Assembly: GCA_016124585.1 (NCBI GenBank)
Contig: WGNL01000024.1
Span: 1-64,000, forward strand
Source: Bacteroidota bacterium
Lineage (GTDB): Bacteria; Bacteroidota; Bacteroidia; Chitinophagales; Saprospiraceae
DNA: 64,000 nucleotides
Direction of reading: 5' to 3'
Of this stretch, positions 55,194-62,889 are shown piece after piece; within the stretch, counting starts at the first letter, position 1, and each line of letters starts with the position of its first letter. The notes below the pieces were generated by a model, which saw nothing but the letters and a program-made list of their open reading frames with translations, was not told the origin of the DNA and ran no database searches. Made by a program: the position numbers and the translations under genes.

Positions 55194-56339
55194 TCACCAA
55201 ACTACTTTGTATCCTTTGAACCCTTCTCTCCAAGACTCAATGTCAGCTGGGATTTTGCCTTTGGAGCTTGGGTCATTGGTGAAAATATGAAGAAATGGTT
55301 CATCACTACCTTCTTTGAAATCGAGCGTTGCAGCCCATATTTTGTCCGAATCATCATAGATGATGATGGCTTCGTTGGTCGTAAAAAGTCCTGGCACTGC
55401 GCCTTTCACCACAGTTTGGCCTTTTTCGTTGGTGGAACGCTCCTTGACTTCCATGTTGAACGCAAACAATTCGTAGTTTTTGTCACCAACGAGTCGGCGG
55501 AATTCATCATGGGTAGTTTGAGAAACAAAGGCATCATCATCACCAGTGCCCACCGTGAGCGTGGTTTTCCGAATGAGGTTCTTTCGTTCAAAACGCCCAG
55601 CAGCATAGGCTCTAGCCCCAAAGCCACAAGCGAGGTTGCTGCTTGGTTGCTCCACCAAAATATAATCGTTGAAACACTCAAAGCGTAGTTCACAGGGCTC
55701 GTCTTCATAAGTTTTTTGCTTGAAAATGGCCTTCGAACCTTGGTGGCTTACTCGGCCCTCCAAGGTTCCGACATGGCTTCCTCTAACTACTGATAGGGCA
55801 AAATCAAATGAATCCTTGGACACGTTTCCTATCAGCAGGTACCCATTGTCCCAGACTTGGTTGAGGTGCCAATTGCCTTTCCAGCGAGCCACTTCATCAG
55901 CTGGTGGGGAATAAATCAGGGTGAAAGGAAGGTTGCGTTTCCCATCAGCGCTGTGCCAATCTCCATTGAGTGTATCTGTGCTTGTTAAATTGCCCAAAAA
56001 TTTCGCACCTTCTTTACCATTTGAAAATTCAGCGATTTCGTAGCTATTGTCATCTGGTTTTAACTCACCACTCAATTCAATTGGTTTATTTTTGGACTTG
56101 TACCAATACCTGCCTGAAATAAAGCCATCTCCCCAATTTACAAGCACTGCTTCAACTTCATACTGGTCAATTTTGCCCACATATTTTTTCAGAAAGTATG
56201 GGTCTGGTGTTGTCACTTCCACTACGGAATCCAGTTGAGGAAGCGGAGTTGGAGTAGGATCGTTCTCAGGTGCAGGTTCATTTTTACAACCCAAAAAAAA
56301 CAGAAAAACCAAGGCAAGTATGTAAAGGATTTGCTTCAT
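55194..56339 (-). CDS. Hypothetical lipoprotein
   Basis: A 381-residue lipoprotein (LALVFLFFLGCKNEPAPE) with a Pro/Asp-rich stretch after the Cys (ENDPTPTPLPQLDSV). The body is repetitive beta structure resembling serial small barrels: YVGKIDQYEVEAVLVNWGDG, RYWYKSKNKPIELSGELK, WKGNWHLNQVWDNGYLLIGN, and a C-terminal region with DKIWAATLDFKEGSDEP. No family recognised. It is divergent from the Clp-like gene at 56467. The start was moved from 56480 to the ATG at 56339, which gives a proper lipobox. Confidence 0.75.
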   Translation of the reverse strand: MKQILYILALVFLFFLGCKNEPAPENDPTPTPLPQLDSVVEVTTPDPYFLKKYVGKIDQYEVEAVLVNWGDGFISGRYWYKSKNKPIELSGELKPDDNSYEIAEFSNGKEGAKFLGNLTSTDTLNGDWHSADGKRNLPFTLIYSPPADEVARWKGNWHLNQVWDNGYLLIGNVSKDSFDFALSVVRGSHVGTLEGRVSHQGSKAIFKQKTYEDEPCELRFECFNDYILVEQPSSNLACGFGARAYAAGRFERKNLIRKTTLTVGTGDDDAFVSQTTHDEFRRLVGDKNYELFAFNMEVKERSTNEKGQTVVKGAVPGLFTTNEAIIIYDDSDKIWAATLDFKEGSDEPFLHIFTNDPSSKGKIPADIESWREGFKGYKVVW

Positions 56340-56466
56340 GACTTTGGATAACGTGAGGAATGGTTTACAACAAATATAAAATGGAAATGCTGTTAGATTC
56401 TTGAAAAATTCACTGCAAAGTTTCGCTTTTCGTTCCAATTCGCAAAACATTGTTTTTCTTTGGCGC

Positions 56467-58743
56467 ATGGAAAAGCTCACGTTCCCATTGCTTTGTTTTC
56501 AGCTCAACGAAAATGCCGTCCTGGGTTTGCTAGTCGGCACTTCCTACCAAATTGTGGAGACTACACCTAGTAAGGTAAAAGCAGCGCTAAGTGACCATCT
56601 TGCAAAAATCTACAAAAAAGATGGTGACTACCCACTGCTTGAATTGGAAGAACCCAGTTTACGCCTTTTGGAAACAAATTTGCGGCCCACCTACCGTTTT
56701 TCCTCCAGTGCTTTCCCCCTTTCAAGCAAAATAAAAATCACAGTGCCCCTTGTGTACGGTGAGACAGAGCCGGGTGTTTACGAATGTTTTTTGCCGTTGC
56801 TCGATGAAAGTTTTTACTGTTATGAGTTTGGGCAAATGGACAGTCTAGCCCGCCATTTCATCAGCAATGCATTGGATGAAAAAAGTCCTGAGGAAATTTA
56901 CCGATTGGCAAGCTATCCGTCACCAACTTTGGAGATTGTAACGCTCAAAATCAAGGATGACGTGCATTTTACCTACACTTGGAACGTAGTTCAATCCCCT
57001 AAAGTGTTGGAAAGGCTGGCTGAACGTTACCCCTACCCGAAGGCTATTCAACGCAACTTGGCTGCCGCCCCAGATGCAGCCTGGGAACTTGATACCTATG
57101 TGGCACAAGTCGTCGAGAAATTGATGCAGCAACGGGCCAGTGTGTTGGTGGTGGGTGACAACGGGGTTGGGAAAAGTGCTGTGCTTCGTCAGGCCTTTCG
57201 CAAGCTGGGAAGTTTTTCGAAGAAAAGTGAGGCAGAACAAAGCTTTTGGCGGATTCAAGCCCAGCGTTTTACCTCCAGCAGCAAGTACCTAGGTGAGTGG
57301 CAAGAGACTGCGGAGGAGCTAGTTTGGGAGCTTGGCGTAATGAACGGTATCCTCTGGGTGGAGGATATTGCCAGGCTACTTCGTGAAGGGGGGAAGGGGG
57401 TTGAGGACAGTGTGGCTGCCTATCTGTTGCCTTTTATTCAGCAGGGCAAATTGCAAGTTGTTGGTGAGGTCACCCCGCAAGAATTGGAAAGCATGCGAAG
57501 GTTATTGCCAGGATTTGTGGAAAGTCTCCAAATCGTCGAATTACCAGAGCTGCCTGAGCGGAGCCTTTCGGTGGTGCTTGAAAAGTTCAATGCGCATGTG
57601 CTTCAAGCACATAAAATCAACATCAACACAGAAGCCTTGGCGACTTCTACCCGACTTTTGCGGCGATTTTATCCTTATGAAAGTTTTCCCGGCAAGAGCA
57701 TTCGGTTCTTGGGGGAGTGTGTCAGCGAAGCCATTTTTCAAAGAAAAAATGAAGTCAGCAAAGCTGATGTGCTGGCGCAATTCATCCGTAGAACTGGCCT
57801 CCCAGAACTATTCCTTCGGGATGACCTGTTGATGGATCAAGTGGCACTTGGAAAATTTTTCAACGAAAAAATAATTGGGCAAGAGGCTGCAACTGAAAAA
57901 TTGACCGATGTCATCAAGGTGTTCAAAGCAGGGTTGAACAACCCACAGAAGCCAATCACCACGCTGGTTTTTGCAGGCCCAACCGGGGTGGGGAAAACGG
58001 CTGCAGCCCAAACTTTGGCGCAGTATTTTTTTGGTTTGGGACAAAAAAGCTCGCCCCTCATCCGAATTGACATGAGTGAGTATCAGCATCCATCGCAGAT
58101 CACTCGTTTTCTGGGTACTGGCAAAGAGCCCGGTAGGTTGGTGCAACAGGTACGAGAACGCCCTTTCGCGGTTCTTCTGCTCGACGAGGCGGAAAAAGCG
58201 ACACCTGCCATTTTTGATGCTTTCCTAACGGTATTGGATGAGGGAATGCTGGTCGATGCTTTTGGGCGTGTCACCAATTTTAGAAATTGTATCATCATCC
58301 TGACCACCAATCTTGGGGCCAGCAACCGGGCCTCCATTGGGTATGGCAGCCGACTGCCAGATGATGAGACTTATCGTTCAGCAATTGGGGCTTTTTTCAG
58401 GCCTGAATTTGTTAACAGGATTGATCATGTTGTGGTATTCCAACCGCTTTCTAGGGAGAGCATCACCTTGATTGCAAAAAAAGAATTGGACGAGGTGAAG
58501 TCAAGGGAAGGGTTTGCTAAACGAAGACTTAGCATCGAATTTTCTGAACGGGCAGTTGGGTACATAATCGCTGTTGGTTTTCATGAAAAGTATGGGGCTA
58601 GGCCCTTGCAGAGGGCGATCGAAGATTATTTTGTGAAAAATATTGCAAAATGGTTACTTGAAAATCCGGCTGTAACTGACACAACGCTTAGGATTGATGT
58701 GGATGAAACGAGTCAGGTTATTGTTTTTAGGGACGAATCTTGA
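56467..58743 (+). CDS. Clp-like double AAA+ ATPase with atypical N-terminal domain
   Basis: A 758-residue two-module AAA+ protein. Module 1: Walker A GDNGVGKSA (230-238) and a degenerate Walker B ILWVEDIARLL. Module 2: GPTGVGKT (504-511), Walker B VLLLDEAEKA (about 573), sensor-1 IIILTTNLGAS, arginine-finger region FFRPEFVNRIDHVV, and the Clp C-terminal FHEKYGARPLQRAIEDYF with sensor-2 Arg. This matches ClpA/ClpB/ClpC. The first ~200 residues do not show the double Clp_N repeat, and no ClpB coiled-coil M domain is inserted in module 1. No ClpP-docking tripeptide is evident. It is probably an unfoldase with its own adaptor domain. The TTG at 56401 is a less likely start. Confidence 0.9.
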   Translation: MEKLTFPLLCFQLNENAVLGLLVGTSYQIVETTPSKVKAALSDHLAKIYKKDGDYPLLELEEPSLRLLETNLRPTYRFSSSAFPLSSKIKITVPLVYGETEPGVYECFLPLLDESFYCYEFGQMDSLARHFISNALDEKSPEEIYRLASYPSPTLEIVTLKIKDDVHFTYTWNVVQSPKVLERLAERYPYPKAIQRNLAAAPDAAWELDTYVAQVVEKLMQQRASVLVVGDNGVGKSAVLRQAFRKLGSFSKKSEAEQSFWRIQAQRFTSSSKYLGEWQETAEELVWELGVMNGILWVEDIARLLREGGKGVEDSVAAYLLPFIQQGKLQVVGEVTPQELESMRRLLPGFVESLQIVELPELPERSLSVVLEKFNAHVLQAHKININTEALATSTRLLRRFYPYESFPGKSIRFLGECVSEAIFQRKNEVSKADVLAQFIRRTGLPELFLRDDLLMDQVALGKFFNEKIIGQEAATEKLTDVIKVFKAGLNNPQKPITTLVFAGPTGVGKTAAAQTLAQYFFGLGQKSSPLIRIDMSEYQHPSQITRFLGTGKEPGRLVQQVRERPFAVLLLDEAEKATPAIFDAFLTVLDEGMLVDAFGRVTNFRNCIIILTTNLGASNRASIGYGSRLPDDETYRSAIGAFFRPEFVNRIDHVVVFQPLSRESITLIAKKELDEVKSREGFAKRRLSIEFSERAVGYIIAVGFHEKYGARPLQRAIEDYFVKNIAKWLLENPAVTDTTLRIDVDETSQVIVFRDES

Positions 58744-58765
58744 TACACCTTTAAAGATTGTGACC

Positions 58766-59008
58766 ATGCTTGAAATATTTTTATGGATTTCACTACTTGC
58801 TGTTTTAAGGATTGGGTACCAAATTATCCAACAACGAAGATGTCCCGATAATTACACTTTGAAAAACCTCACGAAGAGCCGTTGGAAGAATACCCACCAA
58901 AGAGAATACCAGCGGGTCATTAGCCATTTGGGGCTATGTGAAAAATGCACGAAACGACTAGAAGAAATTAATTTTGGGAAAAACTTAGAAGACCACTTGG
59001 TGGATTAG
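58766..59008 (+). CDS. Small membrane-anchored protein
   Basis: An 80-residue protein: one N-terminal hydrophobic helix (MLEIFLWISLLAVLRIGYQI) followed by a basic soluble part with a Cys pair (GLCEKCTKRLEEINFG). It lies 22 bases after the Clp-like gene on the same strand and is probably cotranscribed with it. Family not recognised. The stop is two bases from the convergent RluA-type gene end. Confidence 0.55.
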   Translation: MLEIFLWISLLAVLRIGYQIIQQRRCPDNYTLKNLTKSRWKNTHQREYQRVISHLGLCEKCTKRLEEINFGKNLEDHLVD

Positions 59009-59010
59009 CC

Positions 59011-59703
59011 TTAAAATTCGATGTTTTCCAAATTTAAAATGTGAAGCGCCCTCAGGACCACTGGTTGAAATCCCGCCTTGATTTCAATATTCTCCCCAGT
59101 AATTGGATGTTCAAATTTCAATTCCGATGCATGGAGCAGCATCGTATTCATCTCCCATTTTTCCAGCCACAGCTTGTTTTGCTTGTTGCAGCCATGTGGC
59201 CGGTCACCAATGATGGGGTGAAAAATATGAGCCAAGTGTTTTCGCAGTTGGTGTTGCCGGCCAGTTTCAGGTATCAGCTTTACCAATGAATACCTGGATG
59301 TGGCATGTTTACCCAAAGGAATGGGGAGCTCAGCGATAGCCAGCCGTTCGAATCGGGTAAGTGCCTCCTGTTTTTGACCCCTGTCATTGGTGAGCGGATA
59401 ATTGATTTCTCCGTTTTCTGGCAGGAAGCCCCGCACGACGGCTAGGTAGTTTTTTTGGATTTCCCTATTCTGAAATTTAACCTGCAACATGCTGTTCATC
59501 GCAGGACTAAGTGCAAAGAGAAGCACTCCACTTGTTTTTCTGTCCAGTCGATGTGCTGGAAAGACCTTACAGCCGATTTGTTCCCGCAGTATCTGCACTG
59601 CAAATTCTGAAACATCAGCAGCTATCGTGGACTTGTGTACCAACAATCCATGCGGCTTATTGATGGCCACGAGGTGCTCGTCCTGAAAAATGATTTCTAA
59701 CAT
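59011..59703 (-). CDS. RluA-family pseudouridine synthase
   Basis: A 230-residue RNA-modifying enzyme. The catalytic motif is HRLDRKTSGVLLFA with Asp54. The N-terminal LVAINKPHGLLVHKS and the C-terminal GRQHQLRKHLAHIFHPIIGD are family hallmarks. No S4 domain is present and the length suggests the TruC/RluC-like short group, which modifies tRNA or 23S rRNA. The target cannot be read from sequence. Confidence 0.94.
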   Translation of the reverse strand: MLEIIFQDEHLVAINKPHGLLVHKSTIAADVSEFAVQILREQIGCKVFPAHRLDRKTSGVLLFALSPAMNSMLQVKFQNREIQKNYLAVVRGFLPENGEINYPLTNDRGQKQEALTRFERLAIAELPIPLGKHATSRYSLVKLIPETGRQHQLRKHLAHIFHPIIGDRPHGCNKQNKLWLEKWEMNTMLLHASELKFEHPITGENIEIKAGFQPVVLRALHILNLENIEF

Positions 59704-59721
59704 GGCAGGTAAGGTGAGGCG

Positions 59722-59762
59722 AAAAAAAAACAGGTTTTACCCAAATGAGCAAAACCTGTTTT
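59722..59762 (-). terminator. Terminator of the DUF2795-like gene
   Basis: ACAGGTTTT pairs with AAAACCTGT. On the minus strand it is followed by a run of T, just before the start codon of the RluA-type gene. Confidence 0.75.
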
Positions 59763-59799
59763 ATCAGCCGTCCTCAGCAACTAACTGATTTTCAAAGAC

Positions 59800-60021
59800 T
59801 TAGTATTCATCTTCGTTGAACAGGAAGTCGTCTTTTCGAGGATAGTCAGGCCAAATATCTTCAATACTGTCGAAGAGCTCACCCTCCTCTTCCATCTCCT
59901 GAAGGTTTTCAATCACTTCAAGTGGAGCGCCGGAGCGGATAGCGTAGTCAATCAATTCGTCGCGAGTAGCAGGAAACGGTGCGTCTTCCAAATGCATAGC
60001 GAGTTCAAGGGTCCAGTACAT
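59800..60021 (-). CDS. DUF2795-type small acidic protein
   Basis: A 73-residue acidic cytoplasmic protein: YWTLELAMHLEDAPFPATRD, then ELIDYAIRSGAPLEVIENLQ and the conserved tail IWPDYPRKDDFLFNEDEY. It matches a small protein widely kept in Bacteroidota and annotated as DUF2795-containing. Function unknown. It has its own terminator, so it is a separate unit. Confidence 0.8.
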   Translation of the reverse strand: MYWTLELAMHLEDAPFPATRDELIDYAIRSGAPLEVIENLQEMEEEGELFDSIEDIWPDYPRKDDFLFNEDEY

Positions 60022-60205
60022 TTTAAAAGCAAGTTTAGTTTAATGAAAAGCGCTTTTGCGCCCTTAAAGATGAATAAAATCCAAAAAATCCATTCGCTGA
60101 ACTTTTTTTGAATTTGGCGCAAAAGTAACAAACCCAAACTTTAAACGCAAGGACAGTTTAAAACTGGCGGAATTTTTACAAAAAAAAATAATAACTGTCT
60201 GATTA

Positions 60206-60721
60206 TCAAAAGAATAGAGTTTCGCCAAAATTTTCAAACCTACCACCCGCTCGCTGAATTAAGCCTTTTTTCATGGGTTGGTCGAAGGCGATGGAGCCAG
60301 CATTGTGAATCAACCCGTTGTTGCGGATATTGGAATAGTTGGTTCTGTTGATGGTTAATTCTCCTTTGATGATCAGTTCTCCGTAATTAAGAATACCAAC
60401 TTCTTTTTTTGCAAGACCGTCAATGGTCAGTTTGCCGTACCTGGAAACTACCAGTTTAGCACCTTCCTCGATGACTAACTGTGCAATATCGTTAACGAAT
60501 AAATCAATTACTGGGTAAAAACAACTGCCATAGGGATCGGCAGGAATTATGACTTCGTCAAACCATCCTGGCACATGTCGATTGTACCAGTTCATTGGTT
60601 CCATCCAATCGTGCTCAACGCCAGAAGTACCACCTTTCCAAAAATGCGGTACTGTAATTTTTTTCTCGCTGCATCCACCTTCCTGTGGCACGGGCTGCAC
60701 AGTCCTCATGTCTTTCTTCAT
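60206..60721 (-). CDS. Hypothetical beta-helix-like protein
   Basis: A 171-residue protein without a clear signal peptide. The first half (FWKGGTSGVEHDWMEPMNWY, GWFDEVIIPADP, YPVI) has the W-G/W-N-W ... VIIP ... PVI layout seen at the start of many Bacteroidota surface beta-helix proteins. The second half has ladder-like strands (AQLVIEEGAKLVVSRYGKLT, GELIIKGELTIN, NNGLIHNAGSIAF). It may be a short stand-alone form of that domain. No neighbour clarifies its role. Confidence 0.6.
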   Translation of the reverse strand: MKKDMRTVQPVPQEGGCSEKKITVPHFWKGGTSGVEHDWMEPMNWYNRHVPGWFDEVIIPADPYGSCFYPVIDLFVNDIAQLVIEEGAKLVVSRYGKLTIDGLAKKEVGILNYGELIIKGELTINRTNYSNIRNNGLIHNAGSIAFDQPMKKGLIQRAGGRFENFGETLFF

Positions 60722-60874
60722 GTGTTAGTTTTTGCGGGGGGAGACCTCAAATGCTTGTGAAAAAGTAGGGGAAGTTGAAAGGGAGGTGTGTTTTGGAAAA
60801 AACAAATACTAAGCCAACACAGAGCCGTGAGGTGCAAAATTTTTCATGCAGATTTTCAACAATTAAATTTCATG

Positions 60875-61906
60875 TTAATAGACTGGGCAGGACTTGAATT
60901 CTTTTGGGGGATGTACTTTCCATAAAATGAATTGTAAGAAAAACTCAGGGCCACCTCGGTATGCTGTAGCCACTTTGAATGGTGAAAAATTACGGTCGTA
61001 ACTAAATCCAGCAGTCCAATTTTTCACTTGCACCTCAACAGAAGGAATCATCGAGTCTCCAAAGCGTGTTCCCAAACCAGCCTGCACATTTAATTCAGCA
61101 TCTTTTTCAGTGCTAAAATGGTACCTGACTGCAGCTCCTACTTCCGTTTCTTGATAGGCAAGTTGTTTTGAAAAAAGCCCATTGAATCGAAGGTCTAAAG
61201 ATGGGCTAAGTTGGATGGTGGACAAAAAATTTGGTGAAAACTTGATGGGTAAGTTAGCCATCGGTTCATTTTCAAAGCTAGTATTTGGCTGGTTCAGATG
61301 GGATATGCCAGCCCCAATGTCAAATTGGGTGCGAGAACCCTCCATCTTGTAGTGTAGGTTAAACCCCGTTGAAACGCTTCCAATGCCTTTACTGGTTGTA
61401 GTGAAAACTTCTCCATTTGACTGGTTTGGGTCAAAAACATCTCCGTTCCACTGTTCCTCAAAACTAAGTTTTGTGGGGCTGATAGAACGCTGGCCATAAG
61501 CAAGTTGCATTCCGATGCTCACAAAAAACACGTCACTGATTGGCCGGATATACGATAGGCTCATTCCGATTTTAGAAATACCGATTTGTGAATCGCCAGC
61601 AACATCATTATTGAAGACAAGGCCATAACCAAGGCTGCTATTTTTTCCAATAGATTTATTGGAGAGTTTACTGTCAAAAGACCCAGAAAGCGTTCTGTAA
61701 TCCACTGGCACTGAACTCCATTGGCTGCGGTAATTGGCTATAAAACGAAGGTCTCCTTCAAAGACGCCTGTCAATGCTGGATTTAGGTTAGCGGGTGAGT
61801 TGTCGAATTGAGAGAAGTGAATATCTTGCGCTGCAAGAAAAAAAGCGAATGGTAGCAATGCCAAAGTGCAGATAAATCGGACTGGACTTGTGTAAATGAT
61901 TTTCAT
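60875..61906 (-). CDS. PorP/SprF-family type IX secretion membrane protein
   Basis: A 343-residue outer-membrane beta-barrel-like protein with a signal peptide. The family signature follows at once: AQDIHFSQFDNSPANLNPAL, TGVFEGDLRFIANYRSQWSS. Later segments (SLGYGLVFNNDVAGDSQIGI, MSLSYIRPISDVFFVSIGMQ) fit the barrel. PorP/SprF proteins help export or anchor T9SS substrates such as SprB. They are often encoded beside a giant adhesin; here one starts at 62890 just beyond the coaE-like gene. The ATG at 61906 was chosen over 61933 for the signal peptide. Confidence 0.92.
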   Translation of the reverse strand: MKIIYTSPVRFICTLALLPFAFFLAAQDIHFSQFDNSPANLNPALTGVFEGDLRFIANYRSQWSSVPVDYRTLSGSFDSKLSNKSIGKNSSLGYGLVFNNDVAGDSQIGISKIGMSLSYIRPISDVFFVSIGMQLAYGQRSISPTKLSFEEQWNGDVFDPNQSNGEVFTTTSKGIGSVSTGFNLHYKMEGSRTQFDIGAGISHLNQPNTSFENEPMANLPIKFSPNFLSTIQLSPSLDLRFNGLFSKQLAYQETEVGAAVRYHFSTEKDAELNVQAGLGTRFGDSMIPSVEVQVKNWTAGFSYDRNFSPFKVATAYRGGPEFFLQFILWKVHPPKEFKSCPVY

Positions 61907-61978
61907 AAAAAGGTTTTTCCACCGAAATTGCACCCAAGTTAGTGGGCCTACCTGTGTTTTGAAAATTTTGATAAAATT

Positions 61979-62617
61979 ATGTCACATATCCACCAAATAA
62001 CATCTGAGTCGAATCAGCCATTGCAAGTTGGAATTACTGGTGGCATTGGCAGCGGGAAGTCAACAGTTTGTCGGATATTTGAGCAGTTGGGTATTCCTGT
62101 TTACAATGCAGATGAACGGGCGAAGGCGCTGATGGTCGGAGATGCTAATGTAATTTCTAAAATAAAAAAATTATTTGGAGATGAAGCCTACTTGCCAGAT
62201 GGTTCGCTCCATCGTAAATGGATTGGTGGCATCGTTTTTCAGGATTCTGAAATGCTGAAAAAATTAAATTCAATAGTTCATCCTGCAGTTCAAAAGGATG
62301 GTGAAAAATGGCACAAACAGCAACATGGCTCGCCTTATACATTAAAAGAATCTGCCTTGCTTTTTGAGATTGGGAGCCAAATTTTTTACGATAAAACAAT
62401 CGTCGTTTATTCTCCAAAAGAGATTCGCTTGCAAAGAGTCATGGCACGGGATAGCCTTTCAAAAGAGGCTGTCGAAGCACGGATTAAAAACCAAATGGAG
62501 GATGAAAAAAAAATGCAACTAGCTGATTATGTGATAATTAACGATGGTAGAAAAATGCTGGTACCTCAGGTGCTTCAAATACATCAAAAATTGGTAGCGA
62601 TTTTCTCTAAGGTTTGA
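61979..62617 (+). CDS. coaE: Dephospho-CoA kinase
   Basis: A 212-residue P-loop kinase catalysing the last step of coenzyme A synthesis (ATP + dephospho-CoA). Motifs: GITGGIGSGKSTVCRIFEQL (P-loop 21-29), PVYNADERAKALM (the conserved Asp), VHPAVQ, SALLFEIGSQIFYDKTIVVY and QRVMARDSLSKEAVEARIKN with the lid and QM-E motif. It is divergent from the PorP/SprF gene (72 bases between starts). Confidence 0.95.
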   Translation: MSHIHQITSESNQPLQVGITGGIGSGKSTVCRIFEQLGIPVYNADERAKALMVGDANVISKIKKLFGDEAYLPDGSLHRKWIGGIVFQDSEMLKKLNSIVHPAVQKDGEKWHKQQHGSPYTLKESALLFEIGSQIFYDKTIVVYSPKEIRLQRVMARDSLSKEAVEARIKNQMEDEKKMQLADYVIINDGRKMLVPQVLQIHQKLVAIFSKV

Positions 62618-62889
62618 AAAACGTCATCTAAAACTTTTTTTTAGAAAACACATAACTATTTTTCTTAAATGGTACAGTTTTTGACCAAAGCCCAAACAGC
62701 GGTCAAAATTTATGACCATACAAGACAAATACGACACACCGGTTTTTGCCATTTCCTAAATTTTCTCGCCGGTAACAAGCACTCAATTTGAATTGCCCCC
62801 TCCTGCTTTCCTGTCTATAACCATTTTCGTGGATGATAGTCTCGACGTTATTTCGCCGTGATTCTCATTGCTTTTATGTATTGAAAAAG

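Noticed and set aside
56467-58743. Clp-like ATPase considered as TssH of a type VI secretion system
   Set aside because: No sheath, tube, baseplate or VgrG/PAAR gene occurs in the neighbourhood.
59341-59365. GTTCGAATC resembling a tRNA T-loop
   Set aside because: It lies inside the pseudouridine synthase gene and no acceptor, D or anticodon stem can be built around it.
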